From Pycnococcus provasolii (Eukaryota; Chlorophyta; Pseudoscourfieldiophyceae; Pseudoscourfieldiales; Pycnococcaceae), in contig OW568892.1 of NCBI GenBank assembly GCA_938743325.2, positions 496,001-560,000 on the forward strand: 64,000 nt of DNA, in the 5' to 3' direction. Position 1 is the stretch's first letter. Each line of letters opens with the position of its first letter. Shown one piece after another: positions 57,414-64,000 of this stretch. The notes under the pieces are model-generated. The model did not search any database. It worked only from the letters and a program-made list of their open reading frames with translations, and was not told the DNA's origin. A program made the translations under genes and the position numbers.

Positions 57414-58386
57414 GGCGAGGAGCGAGGGAAAAAGTTGTGAGGAAAAAAGTTGGAGTTGAGTTTGGGGGTTTTGAGACATGGATGGCAAAGGCCAAACCCT
57501 ACCTATCCTACCCAAAAGGAAGGGCTGGTTGTGCTCTGTTTTGCGTTCCCCCTTCGTCGCCAACGCCACCTACCGTACCTCTCCCCCTCAGGCTCTCAAC
57601 TCTCTCCCTCTCTCCCACCTGCCCAATACGCTGTGGGTGCCCAGCCTTGCAATTTGCAAGTTGGGTGCCTTGTGTTGGTGCCTTGCACTGCACACGAGCA
57701 GAGGATACCTGTTGGGCAAATCTGCCGTCTCACCAGGCTGCACATCCGCGCATCTAACTTTTTGGTAGCACTTTTTGGTGGAGCCGAAGAGGCCAAAGCC
57801 GACGGGAGGCGTGACATGGCTGGCCATCCTTTGCCAATCCGCTGTGGCCTACCGGTTTTATCCAAACCACCGGAAAAGGTACGATAAGGCGATCGCAGGG
57901 GGGAGACGAACCATCGCATGGCAAAGTCGAAAAATACGCAGTGAAACGCACCCCATTCCGCTCCGAACTGCTCGGCACGGGAGTCGAGGCGCACATCGTA
58001 GACCAACTGCGTTAAATTCGAGAAGAAGGGCGCGATGCGCAAGGTGGTACGCACCGTGGTTCGCGCGCCGGGTGGTGGGAGACGGTTGCGAATCGTGGAT
58101 TTCTCCTCTGCGCGTGCACACCTGTGGTCCGTTCGGGTGCGATCCCCCTGTGGGCAAATGCGCCCCAAGCAAAGCCGGATGCGGCGTGATGTGAACCGCT
58201 GATTTGGCCGGGGGGGTTATCTTCAGAGCGCAAAAGCGAACCGCAGCCCCAGTTATCTTCCCCCTGGAGTGAAGTGGCAACTGGATTTATCCCTCCTCCT
58301 CCTCTCCTCCTCTCCCCTCTCCTCCCCCTCCCTTTCCCCTCCCCCTCCCCTCCCCCCCAGCCTGCTTTGCAATCGGATACCGAACC
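57414..58386. promoter_or_regulatory. Divergent promoter TIP41 / acetyl-CoA carboxylase
   Basis: 973 bp. A stretch of almost pure pyrimidine (58290-58358, CTCCTCC/CCCTCCC units) ends ~30 bp before the carboxylase ATG and is probably its core promoter or leader. AAACCCTACC at about 57494 is a telo-box-like motif near the TIP41 side. Between 57600 and 58260 there are open frames on the minus strand without recognisable domains. No RNA gene found. Confidence 0.5.
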
Positions 58387-61300
58387 ATGCCAACCACCAT
58401 GGCGTCCAAAGCCATGGGCAGGCAGATGGGCGGCAGGCGTGCTGCTCGACCGCACAGGGCACCGCGCACTGTCGCAGTCGCGACGCCCAACAAGGGCGGC
58501 GCGTCGAGCAAGAAGCCGGTGCAGCCGCCGTCGGCTCTCGCGGAGGTGGCGTCGGAGGTGAAGGTGGCATCCACCGAAGTGGACGCGCTCGCCGACTACG
58601 TCAAGGCGCGAGGAGGACGACGCGTGATCCGAAAGGTGCTCATTGCCAACAACGGTATGGCGGCAACCAAGTCGATCCTGTCCATGCGCCGGTGGTGCTA
58701 CCTGCAGCTTGGCGACGACAAGGCTGTGGAGTTTGTCGCCATGGCTTCGCCGGAGGACCTCAAGGCGAATGCCGAGTACATCAGGCTCGCGGATGACTTC
58801 GTCGAGGTTCCGAGCGGAAGCAACAAGAACAACTACGCGAACGTCGACCTGATCGTCGACATTGCCGAAAAGGAGGGATGCGACGCCGTCTGGCCGGGTT
58901 GGGGACACGCGTCCGAGAACCCGAAGCTGCCCGCGACGCTCAAGGCGCGCGGCATCCAGTTCATTGGGCCGACGGCGCCCGTCATGTCCGTGCTCGGCGA
59001 CAAGATCGCCGCGAACATCCTCGCGCAGACGGCGAAGGTGCCGAGTATCCCGTGGTCGGGAGACGGTCTGACGGCTGATCTCACCGAAGAGGGAACGATT
59101 CCCGACGAAATCTTCCAGAAGGCGATGGTCACGACCGCCGACGAGGCTGTGGCCGCGGCGGAACGCATCGGATACCCGGTGATGCTCAAGGCGTCGGAGG
59201 GTGGCGGTGGCAAGGGAATTCGCATGTCCGACGACGAGGAGGCGCTGCGCGGCAACTTTGAGCAGGTGAAGGCGGAGGTTCCCGGCTCGCCGATGTTCAT
59301 GATGCAGCTGTGCAGCCAAGCGCGCCACCTCGAGGTTCAGATTGTTGGAGACGAGCACGGCAACGCCGTCGCGCTCAACGGACGCGACTGCTCAACGCAG
59401 CGTCGCTTCCAGAAGATTTTCGAGGAGGGACCTCCGACGGTTGCTCCCCGCGAGATTTTCCGCGAAATGGAGAAGGCTGCCCAGCGCCTCACGCAGAACA
59501 TCGGGTACATTGGCGCGGGTACGGTCGAGTACCTCTTCAACGCCGCCACGGGCAACTTCTTCTTCCTCGAGCTGAACCCGCGTCTGCAGGTGGAGCACCC
59601 CGTCACCGAGGGACTGACGGGCGTGAACCTGCCAAGCATCCAGCTTCAGGTGGCGATGGGAATTCCTCTCGACCGCATCCCGGACGTTCGCCGCCTTTAC
59701 GCGCGCGACGAGGATGGCGACGACAAGATTGACTTCATGGAGGACGAGTACGTGCTCCCCGAGCGCCACGTCCTCGCCGCGCGCATCACCGCGGAGAACC
59801 CTGACGAGGGATTCAAGCCGACGAGCGGCAGCATCGAACGGATCTCGTTCCAGAGCACGCCGAACGTCTGGGGATACTTCAGCGTCGGCGCGAACGGAGG
59901 CGTGCACGAGTTTGCCGACAGCCAGTTTGGTCACCTCTTCGCTTCCGGGCCCACGCGCGAGGATGCGCGCAAGGCGCTCATCCTCGCCCTGAAGGACGTG
60001 AACGTGTACGGCGAGGTTCGAACGGCGGTTGACTACCTCGTCGAGCTCGCGTCGACCGACGCGTTCCGCGAGAACACCATCGACACCAGCTGGCTCGACG
60101 GGCTCATCGCGAAGAAGTCGGTGCAGGTGTCCCAGGATCCTCTGCTCATCGTCATGTGCGCAGCCATGGCACGCGCCAAGGCTCACACCAAGGAGGTGGA
60201 GGCGCAGTTCGCCGAGTCGTGGAAGCGCGGCCAGCTTGCGGCGTGCAACGACGCCGCGGGACTGCAGAGCATGCTCCGCTTCCCCGTTGAGATGACGTTC
60301 CGCGACGTCGCGTACACCGTCGACGTCACGCGCAAGAGCCAGGACAGCTACAGCCTGAAGATTCGCGGCGCCTCATCGCAGGATGGCATCGTGTGCCGCG
60401 CGCGCGAGCGGAGCGACGGAACTCTCATCATCACGCCGATGGGCGCGCAGAGGGCGTTCCAGGTTGTGGGTATGGAGGAGCCTCTCGGCCTTCGCCTCGT
60501 GCTCGACGGGCAGACGTTCCTGCTGCCGAACCAGAACGATCCCAGCGAGCTGCGCACGGACGTCACGGGAAAGCTCATCCGCTTCCTGAAGAAGGATGGC
60601 GACGAGATTCAGCAGGGCAAGCCGTACGCCGAGGTGGAGTCGATGAAGATGGTCATGCAGCTCGTCGCCAGCGAGTCGGGCAAGATCACGCTCAAGAAGC
60701 CGCCGGGATCCGTCATCGAGGCTGGCGACCTGCTCGCGGGACTTGAGCTCGAGGACCCTTCGAAGGTGAAGCGCGCGACGCCGTTCTCCGGCACGTTTGA
60801 GCCCAAGGGAATCATGCCCAGTGACGGAAATATCTGGCAGCCAGACTTCAGCATGATGAGCATGGACGGTGACATGGACGAGGACAAGCAGGTTGCGCTT
60901 GATGCCGCGGTGGAGGCGATGGACCTGCTGCTCGACGGATACGAGCACGACGTCGAGTCGACGGTGCAGCAGTTCATCACCGGGCTGCAGGAGTTTGTCG
61001 CCAGCCAGGTGGAGCTCAACGGAACGGAGAAGTGGGAGATGGCGATGGAATACGTCGGCCGCGTGGTTTCGCGCTACCTTGCGGTGGAGGCGCGATTCGG
61101 AAACACGTCGCCGGAGGGTGCCGTCGCGGAGCTCGTGCAGGCGCACGCGAAGGACTCGCCCGCGACCATCACCAGCGCGGTGCTCGCTCGCAGCCAGGTG
61201 GCTCGCCGAAGCGACGCAATTGCCAGCCTGCTGAGGCAGCTGCCGAGCCTTCCCGCCCAGGTGATGCAGTCAGGACCCGTCTCGTGGCAGGGAGACTTCG

Positions 61301-64000
61301 CACCCATTTCCGAGGACGTCAAGTCGGACCTAGAGCGCCTCAGCCGCCTCCGTCGACCGGAGCACGGGTCGGTGGCGCTCGCCGCGGCGAATATCCTGCT
61401 CGAGAAGAAGCTGCCATCTGTCGACCAGCGTCTCGAGGAGCTGCGCGACCTTCTCGCGGGCAAGTCTGCGTACAAGTCGTCGAGCGGCATTGAGATTGCC
61501 GCCGGCGACCTCGACGCGCTCGTCGGGTCACCTCTGCTGGCGGTGGACCTTCTCCCACAGCTCTTCGGCGACGACGACACCAAGGTTCGCGAGGCTGCCA
61601 TCACCGTTTTCGTGAAGCGCATGTACCGCTCGCACAAGGTGTCGGGCGTGGAGATTGACGAGGTTGCCGGCCTGCCGGTGGCGAAGTTCAAGTTCCAGTA
61701 CGACACGCCGCCTCTCGAGAGCCCGATGCGATTTGGCATGCTCGCCGTCGCTTCCGTCATGTCCGACTTCGAGGCGAAGATGCCTCAGCTGCTCGAGAGG
61801 TACCAGGAGCTCCAGTCCGACGTCAAGAGCGACGGCGAAAGCGAGCACGGGCCCATCAACGTTCTGCACCTCGCGTGCACGGACGAGAAGGCGACGCTCG
61901 CGGCTGACGACGAGTCGGCTGCGTGCGCCGAGGCCATCTCCGCGTCCGTCAAGTCGATGGGAGAGGCTTGCGGGCTGAAGTACGTGAACGTGATTGCCCA
62001 CGAGTCGAAGCAGCTTCCCCGCTACTACACGTATACCGCGGCGAAGGAGTACGCGGAGGACCCGCTCTACCGCGGATGCCGCCCCACGCTCGCTCATCTT
62101 CTCGAGCTCAGCCGCCTCCAGAACTACGAGCTGACGCGCATCCCCACGTTCAACCGCGACCTTCACATTTACAGCGGCGCCGTCACGGACGGATCTCGGC
62201 AGATGCCCCAGCTGCTTCTCAGGCGCATCACGCACTCGAAGGACGTCATGGACGGCGGCCTCGAGCGCATCATGACCAAGGCGCTCGACGGCCTCGACCT
62301 CGCGGTGCTCGACCCGCGCGGCAACACGTGCTCGAGCAGTCGCATCTACGTCAACTCCATCCCCGAGATCGCGGCAGTTGGCGGAAATGCCGCGGCGACC
62401 GCACGCGAGCTGAGCAACCGCATCGCCGACTTCGTGTCGCAGAACGCCGCTCGGCTGCTGAAGCTGAAGGTTGACGAGATTGAGTTCAAGGTTCGCATCA
62501 AGAGCGTCGGCGAGGTGGTCCCCGTTCGCCTCATGGCGTCGTCGCTCTCCGGGCAGTGGCTGAAGATGGACATCTTTCGCGAGTACCTGAACCCCGTGAC
62601 AGGTGCCGCGACGCGATTCTGCACGTACGGAAGCGAGGACGCGTCGCAGCCCGAGGTGTGCTTCCTCGACCCCTACCCGATTCCTGGAAATGTCGACCGC
62701 AAGCGCACCGCGGCGCGTCGCATCGGGTCAACGTACATCTACGACTTCCTCGGAATCTTTGAGAAGTCGGTGGTGTCCAGCTGGGTGCAGTACCAGAGCG
62801 AGCTGAAGGCTGCAGGAGCCGACGTGCCGTCGATGCCCGCCGGACCTCTGTTCACGGCGACCGAGCTCGTGCTCGACGAAGCCACCGGCCAGCTCACGCC
62901 GGTGAAGCGCCAGCCGGGCGAGAACAACGTCGGTATGGTGGCGTGGAAGTGCTCTCTGAAGACGCCCGAGTACCCCGCGGGACGCGAAATTGTGCTCATC
63001 GGAAACGACTGCACGTACCAGAGTGGATCTTTCGGCGTGTCCGAGGATGACGTGTTTGCTGCCGCGAGCAAGTATGCGCGTGAGACGGGCTTGCCTCGCC
63101 TCTACATTTCGTGCAACGCAGGCGCTCGCATTGGCCTCGTCGAGAGCCTGAAGAGCGAGATTCAGGCTGAGTTTGTCGACCCGGCTGACCCCACGAGCGG
63201 GCTCAAGTACCTGTACCTGAGCCGAGAGCAGTACGACAGCCTTCCCGAGGGATCGGTGATTGCCGAGCCGCTCGTGGAGGAGAATGGCGAGGAGCGCATG
63301 GTGCTCTCCGACATCATCGGCGACGTGCACGGCATCGGCGTGGAGAACCTGCGCGGCTCGGGCATGATTGCTGGTGAGACGAGCCGTGCGTACGAGGAGA
63401 CGTTCACGCTCAGCTACGTCACCGGCCGAAGCGTCGGCATCGGCGCGTACCTCTGCCGTCTCGGATCTCGCGTCGTGCAGATGCAGCGTGGCCCGATGAT
63501 CCTCACGGGATACGGCGCGCTGAATAAGCTGCTCGGACGCTCGCTGTACACGAGCCAGGATCAGCTTGGAGGACCGGGCATCATGATGCCGAATGGCGTG
63601 AGCCACCTGCTCGTGCAGGATGACCAGGAGGGTGTGAACTCGATGCTGCGGTGGCTGTCGTACGTTCCCGACAAGGTTGCATCATCTCCGCCGATCCTGA
63701 GCCCGATCGCGGATCCCGTCGACAGAGATGTGGAGTTCACGCCTAAGCGCGGCGTTCCGTACAACGTGCGCCACATGCTCGCGGGAACGTCCGAGGGCGA
63801 CGACACGTTCTTGAGCGGATTCTTCGACAAAGACAGCTTCGTGGAGACGCTCCCGGAGTGGGGAAAGACAGTCGTGACTGGCCGTGGCCGTCTCGGCGGC
63901 ATTCCCATGGGATGCGTGGCGGTGGAGGTGAACTCGGTGGAGTGCCGCACGGTGGCTGATCCAGGTGACGCGGAAAGCCGCGAGGTGGTTCGGCAGCAGG
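58387..64000 (+). CDS. ACC: Multidomain (homomeric) acetyl-CoA carboxylase, 3' end beyond window
   Basis: 1,871 codons are present without a stop or intron. N-terminal ~65 residues are basic, Ala/Ser-rich and nearly free of acids, like a plastid transit peptide. The biotin carboxylase domain starts VLIANNGMAATKS near residue 83. Its ATP-grasp loop GGGGKGIRMS is near 274, then NGRDCSTQRRFQK and LELNPRLQVEHPVTEG. The biotin carrier motif EVESMKMVMQ has biotinyl Lys754. A long central domain (~800-1450) follows, then carboxyltransferase (IGNDCTYQSGSFGV, SCNAGARIGLVESL, GRSVGIGAYLCRLGSR, ILTGYGALNKLLGR). It makes malonyl-CoA from acetyl-CoA, bicarbonate and ATP. A few hundred C-terminal residues of the carboxyltransferase lie beyond the edge. 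A second ATG at 58399 (CACCATGGCG) is an alternative start and would barely change the leader. Confidence 0.95.
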   Translation, partial: MPTTMASKAMGRQMGGRRAARPHRAPRTVAVATPNKGGASSKKPVQPPSALAEVASEVKVASTEVDALADYVKARGGRRVIRKVLIANNGMAATKSILSMRRWCYLQLGDDKAVEFVAMASPEDLKANAEYIRLADDFVEVPSGSNKNNYANVDLIVDIAEKEGCDAVWPGWGHASENPKLPATLKARGIQFIGPTAPVMSVLGDKIAANILAQTAKVPSIPWSGDGLTADLTEEGTIPDEIFQKAMVTTADEAVAAAERIGYPVMLKASEGGGGKGIRMSDDEEALRGNFEQVKAEVPGSPMFMMQLCSQARHLEVQIVGDEHGNAVALNGRDCSTQRRFQKIFEEGPPTVAPREIFREMEKAAQRLTQNIGYIGAGTVEYLFNAATGNFFFLELNPRLQVEHPVTEGLTGVNLPSIQLQVAMGIPLDRIPDVRRLYARDEDGDDKIDFMEDEYVLPERHVLAARITAENPDEGFKPTSGSIERISFQSTPNVWGYFSVGANGGVHEFADSQFGHLFASGPTREDARKALILALKDVNVYGEVRTAVDYLVELASTDAFRENTIDTSWLDGLIAKKSVQVSQDPLLIVMCAAMARAKAHTKEVEAQFAESWKRGQLAACNDAAGLQSMLRFPVEMTFRDVAYTVDVTRKSQDSYSLKIRGASSQDGIVCRARERSDGTLIITPMGAQRAFQVVGMEEPLGLRLVLDGQTFLLPNQNDPSELRTDVTGKLIRFLKKDGDEIQQGKPYAEVESMKMVMQLVASESGKITLKKPPGSVIEAGDLLAGLELEDPSKVKRATPFSGTFEPKGIMPSDGNIWQPDFSMMSMDGDMDEDKQVALDAAVEAMDLLLDGYEHDVESTVQQFITGLQEFVASQVELNGTEKWEMAMEYVGRVVSRYLAVEARFGNTSPEGAVAELVQAHAKDSPATITSAVLARSQVARRSDAIASLLRQLPSLPAQVMQSGPVSWQGDFAPISEDVKSDLERLSRLRRPEHGSVALAAANILLEKKLPSVDQRLEELRDLLAGKSAYKSSSGIEIAAGDLDALVGSPLLAVDLLPQLFGDDDTKVREAAITVFVKRMYRSHKVSGVEIDEVAGLPVAKFKFQYDTPPLESPMRFGMLAVASVMSDFEAKMPQLLERYQELQSDVKSDGESEHGPINVLHLACTDEKATLAADDESAACAEAISASVKSMGEACGLKYVNVIAHESKQLPRYYTYTAAKEYAEDPLYRGCRPTLAHLLELSRLQNYELTRIPTFNRDLHIYSGAVTDGSRQMPQLLLRRITHSKDVMDGGLERIMTKALDGLDLAVLDPRGNTCSSSRIYVNSIPEIAAVGGNAAATARELSNRIADFVSQNAARLLKLKVDEIEFKVRIKSVGEVVPVRLMASSLSGQWLKMDIFREYLNPVTGAATRFCTYGSEDASQPEVCFLDPYPIPGNVDRKRTAARRIGSTYIYDFLGIFEKSVVSSWVQYQSELKAAGADVPSMPAGPLFTATELVLDEATGQLTPVKRQPGENNVGMVAWKCSLKTPEYPAGREIVLIGNDCTYQSGSFGVSEDDVFAAASKYARETGLPRLYISCNAGARIGLVESLKSEIQAEFVDPADPTSGLKYLYLSREQYDSLPEGSVIAEPLVEENGEERMVLSDIIGDVHGIGVENLRGSGMIAGETSRAYEETFTLSYVTGRSVGIGAYLCRLGSRVVQMQRGPMILTGYGALNKLLGRSLYTSQDQLGGPGIMMPNGVSHLLVQDDQEGVNSMLRWLSYVPDKVASSPPILSPIADPVDRDVEFTPKRGVPYNVRHMLAGTSEGDDTFLSGFFDKDSFVETLPEWGKTVVTGRGRLGGIPMGCVAVEVNSVECRTVADPGDAESREVVRQQ

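Noticed and set aside
58012-59358. 448-codon minus-strand frame over the acetyl-CoA carboxylase start
   Set aside because: It overlaps the conserved biotin carboxylase domain and is Arg/Leu/His/Val-rich without structure. Other long antisense frames over the carboxylase (59392-60186, 60373-61146, 61528-62235, 62728-63606) are rejected for the same reason.

Overview
The window is nuclear DNA from a GC-rich, compact eukaryotic genome with few introns, most probably a green alga of prasinophyte grade, although another plastid-bearing protist cannot be excluded. Four things support this. There are GT-AG introns of about 100 nt in the only two genes that clearly need splicing (V-ATPase subunit c and NECAP). 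The V-ATPase c protein is very plant-like. There is a plastid-type rhodanese/TrhO protein and a multidomain acetyl-CoA carboxylase with a transit-peptide-like N-terminus. There is a 5S rRNA gene with a plant-like TATA box about 30 bp upstream. Basal-body and ciliary genes (CEP44, a CTFxP-motif protein) point to a lineage with a centriole or flagellum, at least ancestrally. Nothing bacterial is present: no operons, no CRISPR array, no phage.

Layout. 1-8.4 kb, all +: ABCG half-transporter, V-ATPase c, condensin-II CAP-G2, TrhO-like rhodanese. 8.5-18.8 kb: a low-complexity unknown (-), a giant protein with four cyclic-nucleotide-binding folds (+), DNA polymerase delta subunit 3 (-) and Aurora kinase (+), the last two head to head. 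19-27 kb: a small coiled-coil protein, NECAP, a doubtful small gene (-) and a large two-TM membrane protein. 27-32 kb, -: type I metacaspase and an EF-hand/TM/beta-helix surface protein. 33-39 kb: CTFxP protein (+), SLC37 sugar-phosphate antiporter (-), 5S rRNA (+) and an AT-rich islet. 39-46 kb: TFIIIC largest subunit (-) head to head with a Na+/H+ exchanger (+). 46-58 kb: two unknowns (+), WD40 protein (-), CEP44 (+), OSBP (-), mitochondrial inner membrane protease 2 (+), TIP41 (-). 58.4 kb to the end: acetyl-CoA carboxylase, cut by the window edge inside its carboxyltransferase domain.

The genes are housekeeping genes that do not form one pathway. There is a loose theme of cell division and chromosome/centriole biology (CAP-G2, POLD3, Aurora, CEP44), plus membrane traffic and transport. 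The most interesting signals lie outside the proteins. A ~230-250 bp intergenic element occurs twice in opposite orientations. A 34-bp block is identical in two convergent gene gaps 27 kb apart. Telomere-like (TTAGGG/CCCTAAA) motifs recur in promoters. Palindromes built on TACTGTAC recur between genes. Many long coding sequences begin with a T-ending-codon segment that switches abruptly to A/C-ending codons.

Coordinates were read by eye. Starts were set on ATG codons with good context, and several upstream in-frame extensions were left out.
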